From: Agelaius tricolor
Lineage: Eukaryota; Chordata; Aves; Passeriformes; Icteridae
NCBI GenBank assembly: GCA_023055355.1
Contig: JALJCS010000001.1
Location: 48,923,381-48,987,380, forward strand
Length of the DNA: 64,000 bases
Direction: 5' to 3'
Of the stretch, positions 57,101 to 62,156 are shown piece by piece. Numbering within the stretch: position 1 is the first letter of the stretch; every line of letters starts with the position of its first letter. Below the pieces are notes generated by a model. That model was not told the DNA's origin, searched no databases, and was given only the letters and a program-made list of their open reading frames with translations. The position numbers were made by a program, and so were the translations under genes.

Positions 57101-57299
57101 ATTAAATAAAAATACAAAAAATGAAGTAGAAATAATATGTGTCACACAACTTACTGAAATTTGACCTTTTCCAGGTTTTTCTTTTCCAGCTTTTCCAGCA
57201 TCCCATTTTTCTGCATTGATATCTGCATCATTCCATTCTGGCCAAATAGGAAATCTCCACTTCTCATTGGAAGCAGCTTCCTTGGAAAGCATGGATGGC
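100..57299 (-). CDS. ADGB: Androglobin (ADGB), partial gene, 22 internal exons; both ends missing
   Basis: Androglobin is a large protein (about 1,670 residues in human) with an N-terminal calpain-like region, a central circularly permuted globin fold interrupted by a calmodulin-binding IQ motif, and a long C-terminal tail. It is expressed in testis and ciliated cells and is needed for sperm flagellum formation in mice. Here 22 exons on the minus strand join into 925 complete codons. Every acceptor is AG and every donor GT, and reading phase agrees at all 21 junctions. Diagnostic segments are [20 protein letters not shown] (e1), [16 protein letters not shown] (e5), LPPWKLFR (e10), WKSVAPG (e17) and [12 protein letters not shown] (e21). 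The start codon exon lies above 57299, probably outside the window, and coding continues below position 100. Assignment rests on remembered family sequence, but agreement is long and colinear. Confidence 0.96.
194..1601 (-). other. ADGB intron e21-e22
   Basis: 1.4 kb of AT-rich intron. About 1065-1140 reads like a decayed CR1 fragment (CTGGACACAGTATTCCAG-like words), too short to assign firmly. No exon seen. Confidence 0.8.
1602..1796 (-). CDS. ADGB: ADGB exon e21: Ser-rich linker and IQ motif
   Basis: Residues 830 (split Glu) to 894 plus one base of split Gly (195 bp; phase 1 at both ends). The acceptor is ATTTGTTTCAG and the donor is GTGTGT. About 40 residues of Ser/Asn/Glu-rich linker precede [31 protein letters not shown] fits the calmodulin-binding consensus IQxxxRGxxxR exactly (Ile 876, Gln 877, Arg 881, Gly 882, Arg 886). 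In ADGB this IQ motif separates the two halves of the permuted globin domain and binds calmodulin. The linker is longer than I recall in mammals. Confidence 0.96.
2835..3135 (-). mobile_element. Diverged CR1 LINE 3' fragment
   Basis: Read on the minus strand, the sequence follows the CR1 3' region; on the plus strand it shows the complementary order: CACAGAATACAGA, GGTCATCTGGTCCAATCCC, GGAGACTCCA, then AAAGTTTCCCTAATATCCA. Many mismatches to the usual family words indicate an old copy. The 3' end is at the low-coordinate side. Confidence 0.75.
6709..6730. repeat. (AAGC)n short microsatellite
   Basis: About five AAGC units in intron e20-e21. Confidence 0.85.
7223..7361 (-). CDS. ADGB: ADGB exon e20: permuted globin, helices G-H
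   Basis: Residues 784-829 plus one base of split Glu (139 bp; phase 0 in, phase 1 out). The acceptor is CTGATTTTAG and the donor is GTAATA. Reads [20 protein letters not shown] then [19 protein letters not shown]. Mammalian ADGB has a colinear segment (F..SLWRLMKKV.....FKFAFRAMVLDLELLN). This is the end of the C-terminal part of the circularly permuted globin fold, immediately before the IQ motif. Confidence 0.9.
7362..9323 (-). other. ADGB intron e19-e20
   Basis: 2.0 kb AT-rich intron; no repeat or exon recognised. Confidence 0.78.
9324..9491 (-). CDS. ADGB: ADGB exon e19: permuted globin, helices E-F
   Basis: Residues 728-783, 168 bp, phase 0 at both ends. The acceptor is CTTCCTCAG and the donor is GTGAGC. 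It encodes the globin E and F helices: [20 protein letters not shown] followed by [20 protein letters not shown]. The distal E7 position is Gln (residue 735, codon 9468-9470), as in other ADGB proteins. The expected proximal F8 His, 32 residues later, is Tyr (residue 767, codon 9372-9374) followed by Cys. Spacing E7-F8 equals the mammalian ADGB spacing as I recall it, so no indel explains the difference. Confidence 0.94.
9492..10920 (-). other. ADGB intron e18-e19
   Basis: 1.4 kb. Contains an isolated 125-codon plus-strand open frame (10076-10453) with no homology signal and no coding-like composition. No repeat recognised. Confidence 0.75.
10921..11035 (-). CDS. ADGB: ADGB exon e18: RHILLF / [12 protein letters not shown]
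   Basis: Residues 689 (split Gly) to 727, 115 bp, phase 2 in, phase 0 out. The acceptor is ATTGATTTTAG and the donor is GTGTGC. It reads [20 protein letters not shown], then [18 protein letters not shown], colinear with mammalian RHMLLFNAYSPVGHSIHICSMVSFVIGDEHVVLP. It leads directly into the permuted globin region; the last part ([11 protein letters not shown]) may form the first globin helix of the permuted fold. Confidence 0.95.
11036..12520 (-). other. ADGB intron e17-e18
   Basis: 1.5 kb AT-rich intron; nothing recognised. Confidence 0.78.
12521..12653 (-). CDS. ADGB: ADGB exon e17: [17 protein letters not shown] / [12 protein letters not shown]
   Basis: Residues 645 (split Gly) to 688 plus two bases of split Gly (133 bp; phase 1 in, phase 2 out). 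The acceptor is TTAACCTAG and the donor is [26 protein letters not shown] and [12 protein letters not shown] match mammalian FSWKSLKPGSLVLKIHT and ATKATVVRLPVG almost residue for residue. The leading [11 protein letters not shown] is variable. Confidence 0.96.
12654..13808 (-). other. ADGB intron e16-e17
   Basis: 1.2 kb. A short (AAAAC)n run lies at 12665-12687, just upstream of the e17 acceptor on the sense strand, where it reads as a GTTTT-rich pyrimidine-type tract. AT-rich dyad sequence near 13080-13130. Confidence 0.78.
12665..12687. repeat. (AAAAC)n short microsatellite
   Basis: Four to five AAAAC units just upstream (sense strand) of the e17 acceptor. Confidence 0.85.
13809..13911 (-). 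CDS. ADGB: ADGB exon e16: [23 protein letters not shown]
   Basis: Residues 611-644 plus one base of split Gly (103 bp; phase 0 in, phase 1 out). The acceptor is TTTTTCTATACAG and the donor is GTAAGG. The segment [19 protein letters not shown] then LVHW corresponds to mammalian YYLFVDSLKPIELLVCFSALVRW. Alternating hydrophobic residues suggest a beta-strand-rich domain, which I infer from pattern only. Confidence 0.94.
13912..15528 (-). other. ADGB intron e15-e16
   Basis: 1.6 kb AT-rich intron; nothing recognised. Confidence 0.78.
15529..15592 (-). CDS. ADGB: ADGB exon e15: YVFHKPNIY
   Basis: Residues 589 (split Gln) to 610, 64 bp, phase 2 in, phase 0 out. The acceptor is TTCTTAG and the donor is GTAAAT. 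It reads [20 protein letters not shown], matching mammalian IYIFHKP and LNFQK. Short but distinctive, and in phase with both neighbours. Confidence 0.92.
15593..17488 (-). other. ADGB intron e14-e15
   Basis: 1.9 kb. A GC-richer patch near 17110-17380 has overlapping open frames on both strands but no family I recognise; it may be an old transposable element fragment. Confidence 0.7.
17489..17654 (-). CDS. ADGB: ADGB exon e14: variable linker then [12 protein letters not shown]
   Basis: Residues 534 (split Glu) to 588 plus two bases of split Gln (166 bp; phase 1 in, phase 2 out). The acceptor is TATCTTTGCAG and the donor is GTAAGG. The first 40 residues are a polar, Ser/Asp/Lys-rich linker; the last 16 ([17 protein letters not shown]) match the mammalian SVSKEIWLDFEDFCVCF motif, which starts the folded segment before the globin fold. 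Confidence 0.94.
17655..19194 (-). other. ADGB intron e13-e14
   Basis: 1.5 kb AT-rich intron; nothing recognised. Confidence 0.75.
19195..19240 (-). CDS. ADGB: ADGB exon e13: short 46-bp linker exon
   Basis: Residues 519-533 plus one base (46 bp; phase 0 in, phase 1 out). The acceptor is CACTGTATAG and the donor is GTAAGT. It reads [15 protein letters not shown]. There is little conservation because it lies in the variable linker, so the call rests on good splice sites, exact phase fit between e12 and e14, and position. It is the shortest exon found and follows the longest intron (8.9 kb). Confidence 0.72.
20208..20271. repeat. Direct repeat, 30-bp unit with period 34
   Basis: A 30-base unit beginning GAGGTGTTTCACATTCTCTG occurs perfectly at 20208-20237 and 20242-20271, separated by four bases. 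Perfect identity suggests a recent local duplication. Confidence 0.93.
24707..25366 (+). mobile_element. Solo LTR of an endogenous retrovirus (660 bp), TSD TACTT
   Basis: Begins TGCTTTAATG and ends AACCAAGACA, i.e. TG...CA. It is flanked by perfect 5-bp duplications TACTT at 24702-24706 and 25367-25371. A polyadenylation signal AATAAA lies at 25235-25240 in sense with this orientation. Internal words (TTGCAGAAATTGCACTTGTT, GAAAGAACTTTATTTTGCTT, GTGGGGAGGAGGGGCCGC) resemble an LTR family I have seen in bird, notably passerine, genomes. No gag/pol/env sequence adjoins it, so it is a solo LTR. A 5-bp duplication is common for ERVL-type elements. Antisense to ADGB. Confidence 0.87.
26028..27366 (-). 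mobile_element. Solo LTR of an endogenous retrovirus (1.34 kb), TSD ATACA
   Basis: On the minus strand it begins TGTGGTGGTTTGACAGGAAA and ends TTAAACCATGACA. It is flanked by perfect 5-bp duplications ATACA at 26023-26027 and 27367-27371. Minus-strand promoter features near the start are CCAAT (27313-27317 region), TTAAAA (27237-27242); AATAAA is at 26157-26162. This gives U3-R-U5 order with an unusually long, GC-rich R-like interval of about 1 kb. No internal viral genes are visible. Orientation is the same as ADGB. The long plus-strand frame inside (26648-27307) is antisense to the LTR and is not a gene. Confidence 0.87.
26544..26597. repeat. Two-copy 29-bp tandem duplication inside the minus-strand LTR
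   Basis: TCTCTCCTTTGGGACACCT starts at 26544 and again at 26573, with one mismatch in the following bases (ATCCCC versus GTCCCC). It is internal to the LTR's R-like interval. Confidence 0.85.
28115..28259 (-). CDS. ADGB: ADGB exon e12: LKKG / [13 protein letters not shown] linker
   Basis: Residues 470 (split Ile) to 518, 145 bp, phase 2 in, phase 0 out. The acceptor is TTATATAG and the donor is GTAATA. The first part ([20 protein letters not shown]) matches the mammalian RSLIKKG..SDLPSV segment, followed by [18 protein letters not shown], an acidic/Asn-rich disordered linker. An alternative AG nine codon bases inside the exon (before SAL) would break the phase with e11 and was rejected. Confidence 0.9.
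28260..31003 (-). other. ADGB intron e11-e12
   Basis: 2.7 kb. Contains local short duplications near 28517-28640 and a perfect 11-bp hairpin at 28637-28662. A GC-richer patch at 30380-30660 was not identified. Confidence 0.75.
28637..28662. repeat. Perfect 11-bp inverted repeat with 4-base loop
   Basis: TGACACAAAAC (28637-28647), loop GTTT, then GTTTTGTGTCA (28652-28662). It could form a hairpin in the ADGB pre-mRNA. It sits next to short direct duplications (AAAACACTACTTTAATG twice, near 28599-28638). Confidence 0.9.
31004..31094 (-). CDS. ADGB: ADGB exon e11: [17 protein letters not shown]
   Basis: Residues 440 (split Glu) to 469 plus two bases of split Ile (91 bp; phase 1 in, phase 2 out). 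The acceptor is CTTTTTTCCCAG and the donor is GTAAGT. It reads [20 protein letters not shown], then LDIIKIPTD, matching the mammalian VKKPERFLEISSPFLNYR / FTIPTE segment. It is too short to give a long ORF of its own; it was found by looking for this motif between e10 and e12, and the flanking phases fit exactly. Confidence 0.92.
31095..31821 (-). other. ADGB intron e10-e11
   Basis: 0.7 kb intron; nothing recognised. Confidence 0.78.
31822..31996 (-). CDS. ADGB: ADGB exon e10: [22 protein letters not shown]
   Basis: Residues 382-439 plus one base of a split Glu (175 bp; phase 0 in, phase 1 out). The acceptor is TTTTGTAG and the donor is GTTTGT. Motifs: [32 protein letters not shown] and [12 protein letters not shown], nearly identical to mammalian ADGB (YGLSHICSHPVLVTRSRSCPLV..PPWKL). 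It closes the calpain-like region. The reverse strand also happens to be open here, but that frame has no homology signal. Confidence 0.96.
31997..34373 (-). other. ADGB intron e9-e10
   Basis: 2.4 kb AT-rich intron; nothing recognised. Confidence 0.78.
34374..34468 (-). CDS. ADGB: ADGB exon e9: [18 protein letters not shown]
   Basis: Residues 350 (split Lys) to 381, 95 bp, phase 1 in, phase 0 out. The acceptor is TTCTGTGCAG and the donor is GTGAGA. It begins Pro-rich (SPTPPEPE), then [20 protein letters not shown], matching the mammalian segment with MVVYA and PLYLFEN. In mammals I recall a His directly before this Met, at the place of the calpain catalytic His; here it is Glu at residue 358 (codon 34443-34445). 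Positions used are more CpG-rich than the surrounding intron. Confidence 0.9.
35470..35677 (+). mobile_element. CR1 LINE 3' fragment, old subfamily
   Basis: Shows the CR1 order TTTCTTCACAGAAGGAGT, ATTGGAACAGGCTATCCAAG, GAAGTGGTTGAGCCATCATT, GGTTTAGTGGTGGGCTTT, ending AACCTAAATGTTTCTCTGAT followed by TCTATT, the degenerate ATTCTATG-type CR1 tail. Confidence 0.85.
37060..37493 (+). mobile_element. CR1 LINE 3' fragment
   Basis: Contains GGCTGGAGAATCTCTCCTAT, TTCAGCCTGGATTGGAGAAG, GAATAGGTTGCTCAGAGAAA, CTAGATGATCTTTAAGGTTG and ends CAGACCATTCTATG, the standard CR1 3' end. Antisense to ADGB. Confidence 0.92.
38386..38434. repeat. (TCATA)n pentanucleotide microsatellite
   Basis: About ten uninterrupted TCATA units within the e8-e9 intron. 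Probably length-polymorphic. Confidence 0.97.
38837..39120 (+). mobile_element. Probable decayed LTR fragment
   Basis: TGGATCTGGCTGGGATTGAG, CAGCCCTTGTGGTGCTGTTT and the following 'TTTCTCACTCCACCACCCCAG' region (first 20 bases matter) resemble the start and middle of a widespread avian LTR family. The ends and target duplication are not visible, and the copy is diverged. Could be another repeat class. Confidence 0.45.
39427..39465. repeat. A-rich low-complexity run
   Basis: AAAAG/AAAAC-type A-rich sequence about 39 bases long; no adjoining element recognised. Confidence 0.85.
40859..40880. repeat. 22-base poly-C run
   Basis: A perfect homopolymer of 22 C on the plus strand (poly-G on the ADGB sense strand, a potential G-quadruplex) in AT-rich intron. 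Its length may be imprecise because such runs are hard to sequence. Confidence 0.95.
41242..41352 (-). CDS. ADGB: ADGB exon e8: lysine-rich linker
   Basis: Residues 313 (split Glu) to 349 plus one base of a split Lys (111 bp; phase 1 at both ends). The acceptor is TACTTAATAG and the donor is GTAAGT. It contains 11 Lys in 36 residues (e.g. [20 protein letters not shown]). Mammalian ADGB has a Lys/Glu-rich linker at the same place. Sequence conservation is low because it is low complexity; the call rests on phase, splice sites, composition and position. Confidence 0.82.
41870..42675 (-). mobile_element. CR1 LINE 3' copy (first of two head-to-tail)
   Basis: Starts on the plus strand with TCATAGACTCATGGAATGGC, TTGGGTTGGAAAGGACCTTA and AGATCATCTAGTTCCAACCC, the reverse complement of the CR1 3' terminus; continues about 800 bp through the CR1 3' UTR and distal coding region. 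Includes a small (CCTT)n expansion near 42650-42668. Same orientation as ADGB. Confidence 0.93.
42700..43426 (-). mobile_element. CR1 LINE 3' copy (second of two head-to-tail)
   Basis: A new CR1 3' terminus begins with TCACAGAATCACAGAATGCT at 42700, then GGGTCATCTGGTCTAACCTC, CTTGAATATCTCCAG and GATGAGGTCCCCTCTCAGCT. The 5' end is truncated near 43426, as is usual for CR1. It differs from the adjacent copy in subfamily words (TCTGGTCTAACC versus TCTAGTTCCAACC), so it is a separate insertion rather than a tandem duplication. Confidence 0.9.
44480..44691 (-). CDS. ADGB: ADGB exon e7: [15 protein letters not shown] then acidic linker
   Basis: Residues 243-312 with split codons on both sides (212 bp; phase 2 in, phase 1 out). 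The acceptor is TCTTAAAG and the donor is GTCTGT, a weaker GT donor. The first 20 residues ([20 protein letters not shown]) match the conserved family helix. The remainder is a Glu/Asp/Ser/Thr-rich linker ([14 protein letters not shown], then [12 protein letters not shown]) with little conservation. Mammals also have a long charged linker here. Confidence 0.92.
44692..46225 (-). other. ADGB intron e6-e7
   Basis: 1.5 kb AT-rich intron; nothing recognised. Confidence 0.78.
46226..46312 (-). CDS. ADGB: ADGB exon e6: [17 protein letters not shown]
   Basis: Residues 213 (split Ser) to 242 (split Gln), 87 bp, phase 2 at both ends. The acceptor is TCTTATAG and the donor is GTAAGT. The piece [19 protein letters not shown] aligns with the mammalian segment ending in TGWLPEVISL, still within the calpain-like region (calpains have a comparable 'LTGG' strand-helix at this point). 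Both split codons give sensible residues when joined to e5 and e7. Confidence 0.92.
46313..47569 (-). other. ADGB intron e5-e6
   Basis: 1.3 kb. A 174-codon plus-strand open frame (46434-46958) lies entirely within this intron; its translation shows no domain I recognise and the adjacent sequence has no exon context. Possibly an old repeat. Confidence 0.7.
47570..47709 (-). CDS. ADGB: ADGB exon e5: [10 protein letters not shown] / [16 protein letters not shown]
   Basis: Residues 167-212 plus two bases of a split Ser codon (140 bp; phase 0 in, phase 2 out). The acceptor is CTGTCACAG and the donor is GTATGT. It carries [10 protein letters not shown], which resembles the calpain strand with a Gly-x-Trp and 'IDD.LP' signature, then LLLPATT and [18 protein letters not shown]. 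This is the most conserved ADGB exon in the window and identifies the gene on its own. Confidence 0.97.
47710..50333 (-). other. ADGB intron e4-e5
   Basis: 2.6 kb AT-rich intron; nothing recognised. Confidence 0.78.
50334..50522 (-). CDS. ADGB: ADGB exon e4: calpain-like region, [13 protein letters not shown]
   Basis: Residues 104-166, 189 bp, phase 0 at both ends. The acceptor is TTGTTTTAG and the donor is GTGAGT. Conserved motifs are [16 protein letters not shown] at the start, [12 protein letters not shown] in the middle, and [12 protein letters not shown] at the end, all colinear with mammalian ADGB. The helix after the candidate Cys and the following strand are typical of the first calpain protease subdomain. 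One of the clearest exons in the gene. Confidence 0.95.
50523..51757 (-). other. ADGB intron e3-e4
   Basis: 1.2 kb AT-rich intron; nothing recognised. Confidence 0.78.
51758..51829 (-). CDS. ADGB: ADGB exon e3: calpain-like region with candidate Cys
   Basis: Residues 80-103, 72 bp, phase 0 at both ends. The acceptor is TTTCTACTAG and the donor is GTAGGT. It contains the motif [10 protein letters not shown]. In mammalian ADGB the corresponding piece is a SANEH motif followed by hydrophobic residues and a Cys, which I take to occupy the position of the calpain nucleophile. That Cys is kept here at residue 101, with a second Cys beside it at 102. Whether it is catalytic is unknown; ADGB calpain-like domains are generally regarded as atypical. 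Confidence 0.92.
51830..54066 (-). other. ADGB intron e2-e3
   Basis: 2.2 kb. A GC-richer patch at 53770-53960, close to the e2 donor, is not identified; it could be a repeat remnant. Confidence 0.75.
54067..54159 (-). CDS. ADGB: ADGB exon e2: start of calpain-like region
   Basis: Residues 49-79, 93 bp, phase 0 at both ends. The acceptor is TTGTGTAG and the donor is GTAAGA. It reads [20 protein letters not shown], then RPQEFL, matching the mammalian segment that opens the calpain-like domain (DPEGKIELP, SWKRPQDFL). This exon lacks any upstream Met of its own, so only splice sites and homology reveal it. The match is strong over its whole length. Confidence 0.93.
54160..57154 (-). other. ADGB intron e1-e2
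   Basis: 3.0 kb. Contains a poly-T run (55182-55201) and an A/C-rich low-complexity stretch (55380-55442). No exon seen. Confidence 0.75.
55182..55201. repeat. Poly-T run and nearby A/C-rich low complexity
   Basis: About 20 T near 55182-55201, with an AAAC-rich stretch at 55380-55442. No element recognised between them. Confidence 0.8.
57155..57299 (-). CDS. ADGB: ADGB exon e1: conserved N-terminal WPEW segment
   Basis: Residues 1-48, preceded by one base that completes a codon split with the unseen upstream exon. The acceptor is TTTTCTAG before 57299 and the donor is GTAAGT after 57155; the exon ends in phase 0. The core ([20 protein letters not shown]) is one of the best conserved pieces of vertebrate ADGB and lies just before the calpain-like region. 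It is followed by a Lys/Gly-rich stretch. A Met codon at 57290-57292 is in frame, but the clean acceptor and the split codon argue that this is an internal exon rather than the start. Confidence 0.93.
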
Positions 57300-58102
57300 C
57301 TAGAAAACACACAATAGCATAAATAAAAATGAACAGCAGTATTAGACAAGGGTAGTAGAAAGTATTTTATCTTATAAAATATTCCTTGTTTAATGTAATA
57401 GGAATTTTAGTGCTTTTAACTATGTCAACATTTTGTCACTAAGTCACTAAGATACGCAAACTTATCTTAGAAAGTGCTTGATGCTGTTATAAGGTATAAA
57501 CCAACAAAATATTTAATGCATTTATACTTCTGCTGAAGTAAATTGGGTGGTTGAAGCACAAAACCAGAAGGAGGACAGTTTCTTCCCTCCTCTTTTTCCC
57601 TGCTGAGCCTTCCCTGAGAGCCACATGGCTCTCTTTTCTCTCCTGTGCCAGTCCTAACATTCATCACTCAGTTCAACTCACTCACCTATCTGAAGGTGTT
57701 CTTTCATTTCTTCTGACTTATTTCTTTAGATAACCAGAAGGAGCTTACCATGGATACAGGATACAGCCCTTAGGAAAAGGACTCCCACTTCTAGGCATCT
57801 GTGAGCTGCTGGACCAGCCAGCGCTGTCTTCAGGCAGTTTCATTCTCAGGGCTCTTGTGCTACCAGTACTCTCACTACTTTCTTTTGGCTTTCACAATCC
57901 TGGCAATAATTTTGCTGAGGCTGAAAGGATTTTCACAGGACTAATAGCCAATGTGTTCATGGCCACAAAGTAGCGCTGGTGCACCTTCATCTTTCCAGTG
58001 CATACAAAGGGCTGAAAAGCTGAATTAGCTGGAATATTCATTCATTGTTCCTATATATAAATGCAACAAACTGTGTAACCATGTTCCAAAGTCAAGCACA
58101 GA

Positions 58103-58140
58103 CTACTTAAATGACTAAGGAAACTACTTAAATGACTAAG
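58103..58140. repeat. Short direct duplication
   Basis: ACTACTTAAATGACTAAG occurs twice in succession, separated by a few bases, followed by a partial third piece (TGACTAAGGAAA). Confidence 0.85.
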
Positions 58141-59617
58141 TCTGACTAAGGAAAATGTTGTCTATGAAATGACACCTGAAAATCCTATTAAGCCGCATCA
58201 CCCAGAAGGAAGCAGGGACAAGTCACTTGGGGGAACAGAGGCATTGCTCAAGTGTAGAGCAGTGAAACTACAAAAGCAAAACCTCAGCTGGAGTAGAAAT
58301 AATCAAAGGATGTTAAGGACAAAGAAAAAAGCTCCTGTAAGTACACTGGCAGCAAAGGGCATATGAGGAAGCACATGTCTGCTGCTCAGTGGGATAGGGA
58401 ACAGCTTAGTGTCAAAGAACATGGGAAAGGCCAAGATACTCAATGTCTTTTTGTGTCTTGGGTTTTGTTGGCAAATTTGTCGTTCCCCAGTCCAAGAGTC
58501 TATTTACCAAGTCTGTGGGAGTGAAGCATTATCCACAGTAGAGGAAGGATCTGGGCAGCACTTAAGGCAACTGGACACACACAGCTCCATGGGACTAGCT
58601 GCAATGGGAGCAAAGGTACTGTGGGAGTTGACTGGAGTCTGATTTGGATTTTGGTAAATGCAGTGCTTGGAGACACCTTAAATTCAAACAGACATGGATC
58701 TAAGCAACCTGATGTAACTGCTCCTGCTTGAGTAGGAGTTTGACTAAATGGCTCCCAGATGCACCGTTCAATCAATGTTTTTCATAATTCCATAATACTT
58801 TAGCAATAGTAAGGACAAAGACATGGGTAAAAATAAAGATTTCTCACTGTCTAGACATTAACTACGTTCATCCACACTACCAATAACTCTTAATGGAAGA
58901 CAGCTGTTAAAATTCAATACCATCTGTGCCTTCTGCTGTGCAAAACCCACCCAAACATAGCTCCTACCTCTCTAACTGGAAGGAAGATGAATTCTGTAGA
59001 GCGATACTTAGCTTTATTTTTTCATCTTTTTCACCTCAGTCATCTGTAAATCGACTCTATTAGGTTTGATCTTACATTAATGGCATGATATTTTCTCCAG
59101 AGTTTTCTTGAAGACTCAAATGACACTTCATTCTGTATTCAATAATATTTAACCAGGAATTGAAAAACCCTGAGGTGTTTATCAGTTTCTTTGTATAATT
59201 TCCAGTTGTTTCAAAGAATCTTTTGCATCTGTGCTTACCACATGCATGAGGAACAATGAAAAACTAAGTGCTGGCTGTATCAACAGATTCAACATTTGTG
59301 ATATTTTAAAACCTGAACGCTTCTAACACTGTTTTAAATATTACTCCTGGTAGTTTCTTACACATAGTAAAAATTTGTAAGTTAAAATTCTCTTTTTTTG
59401 TACTTTTTTCTTACTTCAGATGAAATATGAATGGTATACATATCAATTTTAAATATTTAAGAGCTACTCCTATTTTTTTGAATATTTTTTGTACTTCTAA
59501 ATCTGCATTTGCTCTTCTCCAAATTTATAGAGAAGCATGAAAATTTCACTTACTGATACCAATAATAAAGATATTCTGATATCATTCACAAATAAAATTA
59601 ATGATAATTGCAGTAAT

Positions 59618-59727
59618 TCATAGAATCATAGAATGGGTTGTGTTGGAAGGGACCTTAGAGATCATCTAGTTCCACCCCTCCTGCCATGAGTAGGGACACC
59701 TTCCACTAGACCATGTTACTCAGAGCC
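59618..59727 (-). mobile_element. Short CR1 LINE 3' end
   Basis: About 110 bp beginning TTCATAGAATCATAGAATGG then TTGGAAGGGACCTTAGAGAT and ACCTTCCACTAGACCATGTT. A strongly 5'-truncated insertion; sequence words are close to those of the copy at 41870. Confidence 0.9.
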
Positions 59728-62108
59728 TGTCCTCATTTCTTGCTATAAGATTTCTGAGTGATTTGGGACAATAATGGAATAATAAAAAAGCATAATTTTA
59801 AAATGCAACAATGAGATATGGAAGACTTACTTAGCTTACTACCACACCAAGACAGATAATCACTTTCTACCACACTTTGACATAACAGAATATCCTCAGC
59901 ATTAACAATCTGGAATACATGGAAACAATGCTACCTATGATTGAGGTGCCTAAACTAAATTGTGGAAGTCTAATGCTACTGCATCTCAAAACGATAATTC
60001 AACAAGACCTGGAAAATTCACAAATAACAGCAATTTAATTGGTCTACAAATATAAGTAATAAGTGAAAAAGACTGCTGAATTAATTAAAATACTGCATTT
60101 GAGTAATGCTATTAAGAAGTTCTTCTATTACAAGAATTGAATAATATAACTGTGAGAATTCATTGAAATGAACTGTAAGATACAAGGACAATGCAAATTA
60201 CTGGTATTTTACGCTCAGGCTGGATGGGTTCATTGTGCAACAGTATTTTTAAAACCAAATTACTGGCAGACTTTCTTTTAATCCTGTGCTAAACCCTAAA
60301 GGAGAAAAAGGAAGAATAAATTGCCAAATGAAATGCCATGAAGTTGGCACTAATTCACCTCTAACCCTTAAAGCAGCTTCTCCAAGAGTACTGGTGTAAT
60401 TTATATAGTGCCAACAGAGGAAAGAGGGGATGGCAGGACGGACAAGCACAACAGGGAAATGCAGACAGATTGCAACTTAAGTTTTTCAGACACTTCAGAT
60501 TTAATACAGAGACAGGAAACAAGCCCACTGGAAATGTGCTCTCAAGCAATACAGTCATTTAGTCTGTAGACATGTGCACTACCCCATTCTGCAAGCAAGA
60601 TCTTGACAACTTGGTTAATGGAGTCTAGGAAGCTAGGAAGCAAATATTTTCTTCCTAAAACAGATAAATCTACCTGCAAATTATCTATGGCCATTCCTTA
60701 GAGAGGGAACCCAGCAACACTGATGAGAGTCTTCTCAAGAATTACAGAAGCATTGGTAGGTACCTTCAAACAGCACGGCTACTCCAACCTTCCTTCCCCA
60801 ATACCCATGTCAATCTGGACCACCGGACAACAATAATTTTGTGATTTTTTAGAAATCATGAAGTCACCAAGAGGCAGTAAAAAAAAAGTGACACTTTCTG
60901 TGAATTGTTTGAATAGTCATAAAAAAAACTACTTCTGTCCTCAGTAAAGCTTTTATATTAGGAAAAAGAGGGCAGAGAACAAACAGATGCTTCAACTTTT
61001 TATCAAAATCTGCCCTGCAGGGAAGCTACTTAAGTTTTTCTTTAATCTCTTCCAACCTCAAAGACAAAAGACTCCTTTGAAGACCTTATTTATAGTAGAA
61101 AGTTCTTTTAAACTATAATCACTGAAATGATTTCTAAAAAGTAGGATCTGAATATCTTAGAAACCCAGAGCAGAAACCATGGTAACACTCGAGTTCATAA
61201 GAATCTCTAAATGATACAGGAAAGTTTGGCCAAGTATCAGTAACTCTGTGGCAAAATGATTTCCTCTTTTTCTTCATACCTAGTGTCATTCTTCAGAAGA
61301 GGAATGAACAGAAAGAGTCACAATCAGACAATTTAATAAGCAGCTAATAAGGCAATACAGTTTTCTTCTTATTATTAGCATAGTCAGCAGCAATTACAAA
61401 ATAAAGCCAAAATATGAATGAGTGGTTTACAATACCTTGCCATTAGTCTTATCTTGGATACTGGAGCCAAAACATATGGGATTCTCTGCAGAAGCAAAAT
61501 ACTCTATGCACTCAGAGCTCTCATGTTTGGGGAGACCCATGCCATGGATGCAGCTCAGGTATGAGGAGCAGAACAAATAATTGTAAACCATCTATGCTGC
61601 AATCACAGCTGCTTGCAAAAGCCTATGACAATAGGTTTTATTGTCATTTCATTTTTGTGTACTGGGGTAGGATTTCTTCCCCAAAAAGTATAGAGTACCT
61701 TCTGTGTGAAGCAAGTTCAAGCCGGAAAATTAAAGTGATGATAGAAAGAAAAGATGAACACCAACTGAATATTCTTTATAGATATATAATTTTTAAAGGG
61801 GTCTGCAATTTCAATCACTGCTTCCAAGTGTGATGTTCTCATTTCTAAACATAGCTGATGTCCTTGTAGGTGTCAGACAAACTACTAATAAACCTCAGTA
61901 ACTTGTGAAGGATGAGCCTCTTTTGAAGGCGCACACAAACACATTTGCTGAGAGATGGTTACCTAGCCTCACATTTAGCTTTGCCAGCTAGAAGTCTACA
62001 TGTTTTCTTACTTATATTTGTCTTCACATTAATGGAAACCAAGTTATTCCTTCTTGGTTTGCTTTCCAATTTATAGGAGGTGGAAGAAAAACCCTAAATG
62101 TAAAATAC

Positions 62109-62156
62109 TTTGCAAATTTTTTTGCAAATTTTTTTGCAAAATCCTTTTGCAAATTT
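62109..62156. repeat. Short tandem of TTTTGCAAA units
   Basis: Four near copies of TTTTGCAAA with variable T-run spacers (ending TTTTGCAAATTTTAC). Each unit is close to palindromic (TTTGCAAA). Confidence 0.85.

Noticed and set aside
57290..57292. In-frame ATG in e1 as the translation start
   Set aside because: Preceded by a strong acceptor and a split codon; mammalian ADGB has additional N-terminal residues before this segment.
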